Assembly: GCA_902594855.1 (NCBI GenBank)
Contig: CACJNS010000003.1
Location: 1-64,000, forward strand
Direction: 5' to 3'
DNA: 64,000 bases
Source of the DNA: an uncultured SAR86 cluster bacterium
Lineage (GTDB): Bacteria; Pseudomonadota; Gammaproteobacteria; Magnimaribacterales; AG-339-G14
The notes under the pieces were generated by a model that made no database searches, was not told the origin of the DNA, and saw only the letters and a program-made list of their open reading frames with translations. The first letter of the stretch is position 1, and every line of letters begins with the position of its first letter. Made by a program: the position numbers and the translations under genes. Below, piece by piece: positions 8,562 to 18,300 of this stretch.

Positions 8562-9285
8562 ACTCCTCTTTATTACATTATTTTTGCCGTCAATGGCTAT
8601 TTCTCAGACTATTGTGAACATAGAAGAGTTAAGAAATGAAGGTAAAGAAGGTTTTTTTGCTGGTCTTGGTTTTTCTTTGAATGCTTCAAGGGGTAACAGA
8701 GATAGAGACTATTATTCATTTGATCTAAGATTTGACTACAATCTTGATGATGTCGAAAATTTCATGATTCTAAGAAAATCTGAAAGGAAAATAAATCAAA
8801 ACGTCACGGATATATCGCAACTCATTCATATAAGATCTGTCTTTGAGACATACAATCAGTACCATACTGAATTCTTTATCCAGTCAGCTAAAAATCCTTT
8901 TAGATTATTTAGAGAAAGAAACTTATTTGGTACCGGTTTAAGAATGATCATAGATGATCAAATGAGATTTGGAGCAGGCGTTATTTATGAAGAGGAAACT
9001 GATTTAGAAGATTCAGTCACTGATACAACAAGATTCTCTCTTTATTTCCATGATAATTTTGAAATTGCTGAAAACGTTAACTTCAATACAACTATTTATT
9101 ATCAGCCCGATATATTGGATTTTAACGATTACAAAACAAGCTTCTTAATGGCTTTTAATTTTAAAGTTAATGAAAAATTTAGTATCAGCCTTCAGTACGA
9201 TATTGCTTACGATTCGGAACCTATATTGAATGCCGTTGAGGATGATCAAGGATTAAGTACTAAATTCTCTTATTCCTTTAATTAA
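8533..9285 (+). CDS. Predicted outer-membrane beta-barrel protein (DUF481-like)
   Basis: 250 residues. A signal peptide (LSKLLFITLFLPSMAISQ) is followed by strands with alternating hydrophobic residues and a C-terminal strand ending in Phe-Asn (FSYSFN). The sequence GLGFSLNASRGN near the start and FGTGLRMIIDDQMRFGAGVIYE in the middle recall DUF481/YdiY-type barrels, but the match is loose. It overlaps the cyclase gene by 29 bases and is probably cotranscribed with it. The stop is shared (TTAA) with the convergent K+ channel gene. The partner and function are unknown. Confidence 0.6.
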   Translation: MERTLQQLSKLLFITLFLPSMAISQTIVNIEELRNEGKEGFFAGLGFSLNASRGNRDRDYYSFDLRFDYNLDDVENFMILRKSERKINQNVTDISQLIHIRSVFETYNQYHTEFFIQSAKNPFRLFRERNLFGTGLRMIIDDQMRFGAGVIYEEETDLEDSVTDTTRFSLYFHDNFEIAENVNFNTTIYYQPDILDFNDYKTSFLMAFNFKVNEKFSISLQYDIAYDSEPILNAVEDDQGLSTKFSYSFN

Positions 9286-10295
9286 CCGGTTCTATCTAAA
9301 CTTACTTTTTCAAGCTCCTCAAAAAGATGAGGATACTCTTCCATTAATTCTTCAAGGTCTTCTTTTGATAAAGAGAGTAGTTTAACTTCTTCTAGAGAGC
9401 TAATCGACGCATTACGCACTTCCTTGGAAAGAATTCCTTTTTCACCGAAATAGTCGCCCTGCCCCAAGGTAACAGGAGATTCTATTTCAACTTGCACCGA
9501 ACCAAACTCAATGATGTACATGCAATCCGCCTCATCACCTTTTTCAATAATTTTTCTTTTAGCAGGATAAATCTCTGCAACCAACTTATCGTTTATTTTG
9601 CTTAATGCTCCAATAGGCAACATAGAAAATAATGGAATGCTGGAAATTGTTTCCATCGTGATAAGAAAGTTTCTCTTTTGAATTTCTTCATAATAAGCAG
9701 ATGCTAATATTGCTGCAGGTAATGCAAACATCCCGATACCTAAAAACATAGTTAGAGAAGTTAAAACCTGACCTAAAGGAGAAGATGGAGTTACGTCTCC
9801 ATAACCTACTGTCGTTAAGGTTGCTATTCCAAACCACATTGAGTTAAGAATAGATCCAAAATATTCAGGATTAATATCCCTCTCAATAAAGTGAATTAAA
9901 GTAGAGAAAATCAACAGAACAGAAAAAACCATTATCTGAGACCCTAATAACGCTAATCGTTGGTTATACACTGTTCTCAGTAAGGTGTTTGTTGGTAACA
10001 ACATCTTATGGTTACTGTAAATTGAATAAGCTCTGAAAATTCTTAATATTCTTAAATCGTAAAAACCAAAGAAAACATAATTAGCAAGAACTACAAAATC
10101 AAAAACTAACAAGAAAGAAAATCTTCGTTCAATAACAATCCTTAAAATGAACTCTGTCCCAAAAAAAATATACGAAGCTATAACAAAAATATCAAAATAA
10201 ATGTTTTCTGGAATAATTTTGCTTGAAGATAAAATCTGATCAAAAATATTTAATAAAATTAAAATACCAGCAATATTATTAATATATTTGATCAT
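9282..10295 (-). CDS. Cyclic-nucleotide-gated potassium channel (MlotiK1-like)
   Basis: 337 residues: six transmembrane helices, K+ selectivity filter T162-V-G-Y-G-D167, and a C-terminal cyclic-nucleotide-binding domain at about 218-325. The phosphate-binding cassette reads FGEKGILSKEVRNAS. Glu285 and Arg294 have the same 9-residue spacing as in MlotiK1, so ligand binding looks intact. A reduced S4-like segment (DLRILRIFR) is present. The family opens a K+ conductance when cAMP binds. Lying tail to tail with the cyclase/barrel pair makes cAMP from the neighbouring cyclase the obvious ligand. Confidence 0.88.
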   Translation of the reverse strand: MIKYINNIAGILILLNIFDQILSSSKIIPENIYFDIFVIASYIFFGTEFILRIVIERRFSFLLVFDFVVLANYVFFGFYDLRILRIFRAYSIYSNHKMLLPTNTLLRTVYNQRLALLGSQIMVFSVLLIFSTLIHFIERDINPEYFGSILNSMWFGIATLTTVGYGDVTPSSPLGQVLTSLTMFLGIGMFALPAAILASAYYEEIQKRNFLITMETISSIPLFSMLPIGALSKINDKLVAEIYPAKRKIIEKGDEADCMYIIEFGSVQVEIESPVTLGQGDYFGEKGILSKEVRNASISSLEEVKLLSLSKEDLEELMEEYPHLFEELEKVSLDRTG

Positions 10296-10341
10296 TTGGG
10301 TAAAACCTTGATTTGTATTTTATAACAATAATGTCTTAATC

Positions 10342-10372
10342 AAAAAAAACCCTGCTAATGCAGGGTTTTTTT
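10342..10372 (-). terminator. Rho-independent terminator of TonB receptor 1
   Basis: CCCTGC (10350-10355), loop TAAT, GCAGGG (10360-10365), with the stem extended by flanking A8/T7 runs. It lies 14 bases after the stop of the minus-strand receptor and, being symmetric, could work in both directions. Confidence 0.8.
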
Positions 10373-10386
10373 AATAAAGAATTTAA

Positions 10387-13300
10387 TTAAAAATTCCACC
10401 CAGCTCTTACACCGTATCTAGCTCTTTCTCTAGCCATAATTCTTTGATAATTACCTACTGCAGTACTTTCTAAGTTTCTGTAATAGATACTTTCATTATC
10501 AGTAATGTTTTGACCATAGAATTGAACGAACCATGAATCATCACTATCTGAGACAGTAATTTGTGCTCCTAATTCATCCCATCCTTCAAGATAATCACTA
10601 GCTAAATTGTAAACCCTGTTATATCTTTGACCTTGAATATAATAATCAAGACGATAGTTAATTTTAATTTCTCCAACGTCCTGCAGATATCCTATACCAA
10701 GTGAAATTTGACTTTCAGGATGATACAAGCTGTTTCCTGACAAATCAGTTTCCAGACCTTCACTGATGTCTGTTCCTGCCACTAAATCAAATCCATGAAG
10801 CTGAGCCAATACTCTTAGTGGATCGAAATCAACATTATTTCTTAACCTGTTACCTAATGATGGTAAATGTCCATCTGCAGGCATTGCTCCAGTAAATGGA
10901 TTGAAATAACTCACAGGCGTGGGTTCACCAAAAGTTCTATCACCATGGTGTTCTATTGGATTAAAGAAAACTGCTTGAACTAGACCTAGACCATCTAAAG
11001 CAGGATTCAATGCAGCAATACCATCTGCAGGAGTGGTAGCTGCACCAAGAGTAGTGACTTCTTGCAAATAAGTTTGCCACATAGCTGCTAAAGCTGTTTT
11101 CTTAACAATATAAGTCTCAGATTGTTCGTCTTTCATAAGATGCCATTCTGCTCCACCACCAGAAAGTTGGAGATCTCTATTGATGACATCAATGGCTTTT
11201 TCACCATCAGCAATAGAAGAATTGGTCAAACTGATTGAAGCATTGAATGATAATCCTGGAACATCAGGTGGGACAACTAAAAGTTCCGCTTCTAAACCGC
11301 TTATATCAACATCAATTCCTTCATTAATTGTAGTTCTATTAATGATTTTACCTATATGATAATTTTTAACTTGCGAAGCATAAGCAGAAACGTTAAATCT
11401 AATTCCTTGATCAGGGAACTCATTCTTAAATCCAACTTCTACATTCCATACTTCTGAATCTGGAAAACCTGTGGGAACACCAGCAAAAGCGCCTGGATCA
11501 AATCCAGGGTTAATTCCACCACCTTTAAAACCTTTAGAAAGCGATACATACATCATCGAATCTGAGTTAATGAAGTAATCAACAACGAATCTTCCAGTAA
11601 ATTTACTTGTCTCAAGTGTTGTATCAAAACCGGCTGCTTTATAAGCTTCACCAGGAGCGCTTAAACCTTCTCTGCCTGGAATACCAGCTGGGCAAAATGC
11701 ACCGCCTGGGGGACAGAAAAGAGCCTCCCATGCAGCGGCACTAGGCACTTGACCGCTTGTAAGCATTCCGGCTAAAACATCGGTCATAAATCCTTTTTGA
11801 TATCCAAATACATTAATAAAAGGATTGCTTGGCAAAGCTTCTTTAAAATCATCTGTATATCGAAGACCGAAGGTAATTTTTACATCATCATTGGCTTGGT
11901 AATAGTATTCTCCAAATACTGCAGAAGATTCAATGGTATCTAAGTTTGCCGTTCTAAAGTGTGGAGCATATAACTGAATACCCAGAGCATTTAATTGCGC
12001 TCCTACCAAAGCTGCTGCAGGCGCTTTCGTTAAAGCATCCAATCCAGATGCAACAACATCAGTATTTGTGTCACCTACATTTTTATAATAATTCATTCCA
12101 AAAAGAAAATTATGAGGCCCATCAAAACCCGAGACCAATTTTAATTCGACTGAATCAGTAATTTGTTCACTCATAATTGCAAAAGCACCAACAGGATTAT
12201 TGACAGTATCTAAGATACAGCCTCCGAACCAACCCGCAGTATAATCTTCTACAGAACAAGCTGGATTAAATACATCTGACATAGTTCCTAACCCGCCTGG
12301 AGTTGCTGGCGAATCTAAAAATCTAAGAGTATCTAACTCAGGAGACTCCCAAGCTTCTCTTCTGTTGAAAGCTCGATCTTTTCTACTCGCCGCAACAGAA
12401 AGAAATAATTCATCAGAAATATCGTGATCAATTAAAATCTGAGTGAGGTATTCATCAATGGTATACATTGGAGTACCTCTGAGATTAACTTGCCAGAATT
12501 GCTGCGGTGCACCAGACATATCTGTTATAGGAGTAAAGTCTAAGACGCCTTGTGCTACAAGCAGATTTTCAACAAATGTAGACATAGGATTAGCTATTTC
12601 AAATTTTTGATTTTCTGGAGCAACCTGAGTACAGCCAACCACAAGCGATGGATCTCTGTCACACCATGAACCGGCAGATACATTCCTAGTTGAGTCCTCT
12701 AAAGCTGCTGAATGAACTACATTGATCGTTGTATCGTCTGACGCATCAAAAGTAAGAGTCAATCTATAGGCTGATTGATTTCTATTATCTATATCTTGAC
12801 CTTGTGAATATATGTTCTCAATTAAGGGATCTTGCCTAAGAGTATAAGTAGCAATTCTTAAAGCTACTGAATCATCTAAAGGGATATTGAATACTGATTC
12901 AGTACCAAATCTTCCATAGTCACCTAGATCAACCTTAGATGAACCGTAAAAACCTGATGTATCAGCTTTTGCAGTTATAAAATTTATTGAGCCACCGATA
13001 GCATTACCCCCATACAGAGTTCCTGCAGGCCCTCTAATAACTTCTACTCTTTCCATGTCGAAAATACCACCAGAAGCCAAATCTGTAGTTCCTACAATCA
13101 TATCGTTAATATGAACTGCGACACCAGGTTCAGTAGTTCCTGAGGTAGCGCCATTTATCATTCCTCTGATTTCAAATTGACCCCCACCAACACCAATGTT
13201 TCCACTAAATCTTAGACCTGGTATAAACATTTGAAGATCTTTAGCTTCTTCAATTTGTCTCGCTAAAATATCGTCAGTATCCAAAGAACTAACTGCTAAA

Positions 13301-13434
13301 GGAACTGATTGAAGGCTTTGCTCTTGTCTTTGAGCAGTAACTGTTACTTCTTCTAATCCATCTGAATCTTGCACAAAAGCAAAAGAAGACGAAAGAAAAG
13401 AAAAAATTAAAAATAATTTAGATGAAAATTTCAT
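10387..13434 (-). CDS. TonB-dependent receptor 1
   Basis: 1015-residue outer-membrane active-transport receptor. A signal peptide is followed by a TonB-box-like GLEEVTVTAQ at about 26-35, then the plug domain (QSLQSVPLAVSSL... IRGPAGTLYGGNAIGGSINF) and a 22-strand-type barrel ending in RYGVRAGWNF with terminal Phe. It is a close paralogue of receptor 2 (15293-18436); both share EEVTVTAQRQEQSLQ, the cysteine loop WCDRDPSLVVGCT and the last strand. Extracellular loops are long. The carboxylesterase gene lies between the two paralogues. The substrate is unknown; large loops and a hydrolase neighbour suggest an organic substrate. Confidence 0.9.
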   Translation of the reverse strand: MKFSSKLFLIFSFLSSSFAFVQDSDGLEEVTVTAQRQEQSLQSVPLAVSSLDTDDILARQIEEAKDLQMFIPGLRFSGNIGVGGGQFEIRGMINGATSGTTEPGVAVHINDMIVGTTDLASGGIFDMERVEVIRGPAGTLYGGNAIGGSINFITAKADTSGFYGSSKVDLGDYGRFGTESVFNIPLDDSVALRIATYTLRQDPLIENIYSQGQDIDNRNQSAYRLTLTFDASDDTTINVVHSAALEDSTRNVSAGSWCDRDPSLVVGCTQVAPENQKFEIANPMSTFVENLLVAQGVLDFTPITDMSGAPQQFWQVNLRGTPMYTIDEYLTQILIDHDISDELFLSVAASRKDRAFNRREAWESPELDTLRFLDSPATPGGLGTMSDVFNPACSVEDYTAGWFGGCILDTVNNPVGAFAIMSEQITDSVELKLVSGFDGPHNFLFGMNYYKNVGDTNTDVVASGLDALTKAPAAALVGAQLNALGIQLYAPHFRTANLDTIESSAVFGEYYYQANDDVKITFGLRYTDDFKEALPSNPFINVFGYQKGFMTDVLAGMLTSGQVPSAAAWEALFCPPGGAFCPAGIPGREGLSAPGEAYKAAGFDTTLETSKFTGRFVVDYFINSDSMMYVSLSKGFKGGGINPGFDPGAFAGVPTGFPDSEVWNVEVGFKNEFPDQGIRFNVSAYASQVKNYHIGKIINRTTINEGIDVDISGLEAELLVVPPDVPGLSFNASISLTNSSIADGEKAIDVINRDLQLSGGGAEWHLMKDEQSETYIVKKTALAAMWQTYLQEVTTLGAATTPADGIAALNPALDGLGLVQAVFFNPIEHHGDRTFGEPTPVSYFNPFTGAMPADGHLPSLGNRLRNNVDFDPLRVLAQLHGFDLVAGTDISEGLETDLSGNSLYHPESQISLGIGYLQDVGEIKINYRLDYYIQGQRYNRVYNLASDYLEGWDELGAQITVSDSDDSWFVQFYGQNITDNESIYYRNLESTAVGNYQRIMARERARYGVRAGWNF

Positions 13435-13473
13435 AACACTCCCTGTTTAAGTTTTCTTCCTTGATTTAATGTG

Positions 13474-13534
13474 TAATCTAACTTAAATCAGTGAAAATTT
13501 AAATATTTTTATTTTTCGAAATTTATAATTCTAT
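13474..13534 (-). promoter_or_regulatory. Upstream block shared with TonB receptor 2
   Basis: This stretch in the 159-base gap upstream of receptor 1 aligns with 18516-18582 upstream of receptor 2. Shared pieces are TAATCTA(A/T)CTTAAAT, AAATTTAxxxATTTTTATTT and GAAATTTAxxxATTCTAT. It is non-coding and AT-rich. It probably holds the common promoter or regulatory site duplicated with the genes. Confidence 0.5.
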
Positions 13535-13593
13535 TTTGAGTCAACCTTATTTTTTAAATTTAAATAAAATTAATATAAATAACTATTTATTTA

Positions 13594-15300
13594 TTAGTTG
13601 GTTGAATTCCAGTAGTCGCTCATAAATTTATAGAAATTTTCATTCCATAAGCGAGAATTTTTAATTTTGGTTGAATAGATTTTTGCAGAAGGATTTTTGG
13701 AGCTAAATGGTACATAACCTTCTATGCGACCATATTTAGCAAACTCAATCCAATCACTACGCATTTCTTTTGCAATCATCCTATCTGTTTCGGTTATTGT
13801 TTCTTCAATTCCAAATAGTCCGCCTTCATTAAATAGATAGCCTAGTTCTAGAGCATGGGTGGCACCCAAATAATCACTTGGAACGTTTAAATCAACATTG
13901 AAATAATACAAGTAAGTATCTGCAAGCACACTATGATTTAATGCTGCGTGAAATGCGGGTGCACCAAAAAACATTTCACCCCATAGATCAATTGCAGTTT
14001 TATAAGGATCTGCATTGGTATCTATAAGGTTTAAATATTCAGTAGGTGGTGGTGATAATTTAGAAGGATCAGTAAAAGCCATAAGAGCTGCTTCTGGATC
14101 AATGAATGACCAAATAACAGACGGCCATATATCACCAAAATATGAAAACATTTGTTTATCAATAATTAAAGGTAAGAGACTCGTCCCTTCGTTTGCATTA
14201 AATCCTATTAAATATGGAACTTTATGATTTTTTCCCTTTTTAAAAGATTGCAAACTATTAGTTGGAAATACATAACCATCAACTATTTGACCGCTTATAT
14301 TTGCCATAATGGCGTTATCAAGCATAGGATCATTTATCTCAACGATTTCACTTGCCGGTAGCTTTCTAAAATCTTCAATTGATCCATTTTCACCGAGAAA
14401 AAAATTCACTGCATTTATACCAAAATTTTCAGCTGAGACACCAGACTCTGAAACTTTCAACGGTATTGATATATTGGGGATAGCTGAGCCACTTTGTGAA
14501 ATAGCTTTATGAAATAGACCCTTCGATAAAGGAGACATTAGCAATGATGAAACAGCCTGTCCACCAGCAGACTCTCCAAAAATAGTTACGTTGTTAGGAT
14601 CACCACCAAAACTTGAAATATTATTTTGAACCCATTTTAGAGCAAGGATTTGATCTTGAGTGGCATAATTTCCAGACACACCATGGATTGATTCGGCAGA
14701 CAATTCAGGGTGTGCTAACCATCCAAATATCCCTAATCTATATTGAATTGTAACTACAATTACATCTCCTTGCGTAGGAAGATATCCGCTGGTGTAATTT
14801 CCTTCGTGACCAGAACCCCACCTTCCGGCTCCTCCATGTATCCAGACCATAACAGATTTTTTCTTTGCTCCTCCTTTGGGAACAATGACATTTAGATATA
14901 AACAGTCTTCTGAAGTATTTTGTTGGGTAACTTCATCAAAACCTGATACTTTCCCAATTGAATTTAAATCTAATCCTGATTCTTTAAGAATTAGTTGGTA
15001 AAAAGCATTATTACCTGTCCTATCATTTATAGGCTGAGTGCATGCTTTGACATTCTCGATTGTTCTCTTTATCCCTTGCCAAGGTTCTTTTGCAATCGGT
15101 GCTTTCCACCTTAAGTTTTTTATCGGAGGTTCGGCATAAGGAATACCAAGAAATTTTATTGTTCCGTCATCTGCTTCATATCCCTCTATCAGACCGGAAT
15201 CTGTAGCAACAATTTCGCTTAATTGCTCGCTGCATGATAGAAAACAAAAAACCCCACATAAAAGCAGGGTTTTTTGTAAATGAAGTTTTACCTTAGAAAT
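13594..15300 (-). CDS. Type B carboxylesterase lipoprotein, no canonical start codon
   Basis: The track begins at an internal Met (14850), but the frame upstream is clearly family sequence: FLGIPYAEPPIKNLRWKAP and SEDCLYLNV, the normal N-terminus. The catalytic triad is visible: Ser in GESAGG, Glu in FNANEGTSL and His in GATHALELGY. Read back further, the frame gives a good lipoprotein signal, SKVKLHLQKTLLLCGVFCFLSC, but it reaches a stop without any ATG, GTG or TTG. The best initiator is ATT at 15300-15298, overlapping the end of receptor 2 and giving 568 residues, normal for the family. A start-codon mutation, rare ATT initiation or a sequence error are the options. Confidence 0.7.
   Translation of the reverse strand: MSKVKLHLQKTLLLCGVFCFLSCSEQLSEIVATDSGLIEGYEADDGTIKFLGIPYAEPPIKNLRWKAPIAKEPWQGIKRTIENVKACTQPINDRTGNNAFYQLILKESGLDLNSIGKVSGFDEVTQQNTSEDCLYLNVIVPKGGAKKKSVMVWIHGGAGRWGSGHEGNYTSGYLPTQGDVIVVTIQYRLGIFGWLAHPELSAESIHGVSGNYATQDQILALKWVQNNISSFGGDPNNVTIFGESAGGQAVSSLLMSPLSKGLFHKAISQSGSAIPNISIPLKVSESGVSAENFGINAVNFFLGENGSIEDFRKLPASEIVEINDPMLDNAIMANISGQIVDGYVFPTNSLQSFKKGKNHKVPYLIGFNANEGTSLLPLIIDKQMFSYFGDIWPSVIWSFIDPEAALMAFTDPSKLSPPPTEYLNLIDTNADPYKTAIDLWGEMFFGAPAFHAALNHSVLADTYLYYFNVDLNVPSDYLGATHALELGYLFNEGGLFGIEETITETDRMIAKEMRSDWIEFAKYGRIEGYVPFSSKNPSAKIYSTKIKNSRLWNENFYKFMSDYWNSTN
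15246..15275 (-). terminator. Rho-independent terminator of TonB receptor 2, inside the esterase 5' end
   Basis: AAAAAACCC (15246-15254) pairs with GGGTTTTTT (15267-15275) around a 12-base loop, 18 bases after the receptor stop. It resembles the receptor 1 terminator in stem sequence. It sits within the codons for the esterase signal peptide, so esterase expression would need readthrough or antitermination. Confidence 0.65.
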
Positions 15301-18300
15301 TATATCCAGCTCTTACTCCGTAACGTGCTCTTTCTCTGGCAATAATCCCTCTTGTGTTTCCTACAGCTGAACTACCAAGAGCCATAAAGTCAATATTCTC
15401 TTCATCGGTAATGTTTTGACCGTAGAAAGAAACAAACCAAGCTTTGTCAGACGGCGTTACCGTGATTTGAGCTGATAGTTCATTCCAAGGCTCTAATTTA
15501 TCACTTGGAAGATTGAAGATACGTACGTATCTAGAACCTTGATAGTAATAATCTAACCTGAAATTAACCATTACTGGTCCTGTATCAAGTTCGTAACCTA
15601 TACCAACGTTAGCCATAACATCTGGATGAACTAATTGGTTGCCTGATAGATCTGAGTTAAGACCATCTTGAATGTCAGGAGCCGCAGGATTTAAATTAAA
15701 TCCGTGCAGTTGTGCCATTGTATCAAGAGCAGATCTATCTGCTAAAGAAGGTAAATGACCTTCTGCAGGCGTAAGCCCTAATGCAGGCACTAGATAACTT
15801 ACTGGAGTTGATTGACCTAAAGTTCTGTCCCCGTGAAATTCAGCAGGAATTAAACCAGCCATTAAATCTTCAGTGCTAACTGTCCCTTGGCTTACAGCAA
15901 CAATACCATCTAATGGTGTAGTTGCAGCTCCACCTGTGGCTGATTCTGTTAACCATGAATTCGTGATAGCTGCGAGAGCTGCTTTCTTAATTATAAAGAA
16001 TTCAGACTCTACATCTTTCATTAAATGCCAGTCTTTTCCGCCACCGGTTAATTGAAGATCGTGGTTGTGCGGGTCAAGAGCAGATTCGCCATCAGCAATA
16101 GTTGATTGCGTAAAACTTAAGCTAGCATTTACGCTTAAACCAGGAACTGAAGGTGGAACATACAATAAATCAAACTCAGCACCCATAATATCTACGTCAA
16201 CACCTTCGTTAAGAGATGTTTTCTTGATTACTTTTGTGACGTGATACCCATCGAACTGCGATGCATAAACTGCGGCATTAAATCTTACACCAGCATCAGG
16301 GAATTCGTTTTTGAATCCAATTTCTACATTCCATACATTAGTTTCAGGAAATGCTAAAGGAACGTTTGGAAAAAGTACCGGATCAACTGCAGGGTTAATA
16401 CCACCACCTTTGAATCCTTTTGAAATAGATGCGTACATCATAGAGTCGTCGTTAATAAAGTAATCAACAACGAATCTTCCTGTCGTTGAGCTGAATTCCA
16501 TTTCGGGGTCAAAACCAGTAACGTCTCTGTACACCTCACCGTAGTCAGGAATTGAACCTGCTAAAGCACAGAATCCTCCGTTAGCAGGACAAAATACGCT
16601 TTCCCATAGAGCGGCAGCGGCACCAGCAGGAAGAAGTCCTGCTTGTTGTCCTGCAACAGTTTGTGCCATACCGGCAATCAAAGGATCTGTTTGAGGTGAA
16701 GACGGCAATTCGGCAACAATTGCAGCTGCTGCTCCGTCAGTAACTTGACCAGGTGCATATCCAGCTACGTTTACAAATGCTTGTCTTGAAAGACTTTCTT
16801 TGTAATCTTCGTTATACCTTAGACCGAAAGTTAGCCTAAGATCCTCTCTTGCTTGGAAGTAATACTCACCAAATACAGAAGAAGATGTAATAGTGTTTAA
16901 TGAATCCGTTCTGTATAGAGAAGGATAAAGTTGAATACCCAATGCTGCATTAGTAGCACCTACATACAATGCGGGCGGTTTATATGCTAAGGCATCAAGA
17001 CCGGTAGCACCTACATCGTAGTGATTGTCAGAAAAAGTATCAGTGTAATTTAAACCTACTAAGAAATTGTGATTCCCATCGTAATCAGATGAAATTTTTA
17101 ATTCAACACTGTCTGTATTAGAGAGCGCATTAGAATGATCGAATCCTGTTGGATAATTAATTGTATCGAGAACACACCCACCGTAAGCACCATACAAACC
17201 AGCAGTTACATCGTCACAACCAGCAGGATTAGAGGCAAAACCACCATCTCTACCAGGGCTGTACCCTGACATAACAACTAAGCCACCAGGAGAAGCAGCA
17301 GTATCTTTAAATCTAAGAGCCTGTAGGGTTGGGGAAGCGTAAGAGCTTTGTCTTAGAAATTTTCTATCTTTTCTTGATGCGGCAGCTGATAAACTGAGGT
17401 CGTCATTAATTTGATGTTCAATAATTAACTGTGTGAGGTACTCGTCTACTTGGTAAAGAGGGGCTCCTCTCTGATTAACCTTCCAGAATTCCTGTGGAGC
17501 ACCGCTCATGTCAGTTACTGGAGTAAAATCAAGCACTCCCATAGCCACTAATAGATTCTCAACAAAAGTACCCATTGGATGAGTCAGTTCAAATTTTTGG
17601 TTCTCAACTAGCGTTGGCGTACAACCTACAACTAAAGAAGGATCTCGGTCACACCATACGCCGGCAAATAAGTTCCTGTTTGAATCCTCAAGAGAGCCTT
17701 GATGAACTAGGTTTATTGTTGTGTTATCGGTAGCTTCAACTGTTAATGTCGCACGGTAAGCAGACTGATTTCTGTTATCAGTATTTTGGAAACCACCAGA
17801 ACCTTTGTAAGTATTTTCAATTAATCCGTCTTGAACCAACGTATTAGTTGCAATTCTCAAAGCAACTCTCTCGTCTAATGGAATATTGAAAACCGCAGTG
17901 GTTCCTAATCGACCGTAATCACCAACATCGGCTTTAACGTTCCCATAAAATCCTGAAGTGTCCCCTTTTGCAGTTATAAAGTTCAAGGCTCCACCAACAG
18001 AGTTTTGACCGAACAAAGTACCAGCCGGTCCTCTAATGATCTCAATTCTTTGCATATCAAAGAAGTTACCATCTTGGAGTGTTGTTGAACCGACAGCTAA
18101 ATCATTAATATGTGTAGCCACTCCGGCATCAGCAGTTGCAGAAACAGCAAGGTTAGTAACACCTCTAATTTCAAAACCACCACCACCAGAGAATTGATCG
18201 GAACCAAATCTCAAACTGGGAACAGTTAATTGAAGATCGCTAGCGCCTTCAATTTGTTGTTCAAATAAATCGTCTTCTGAAAGAGCTGAAACCGCTAACG

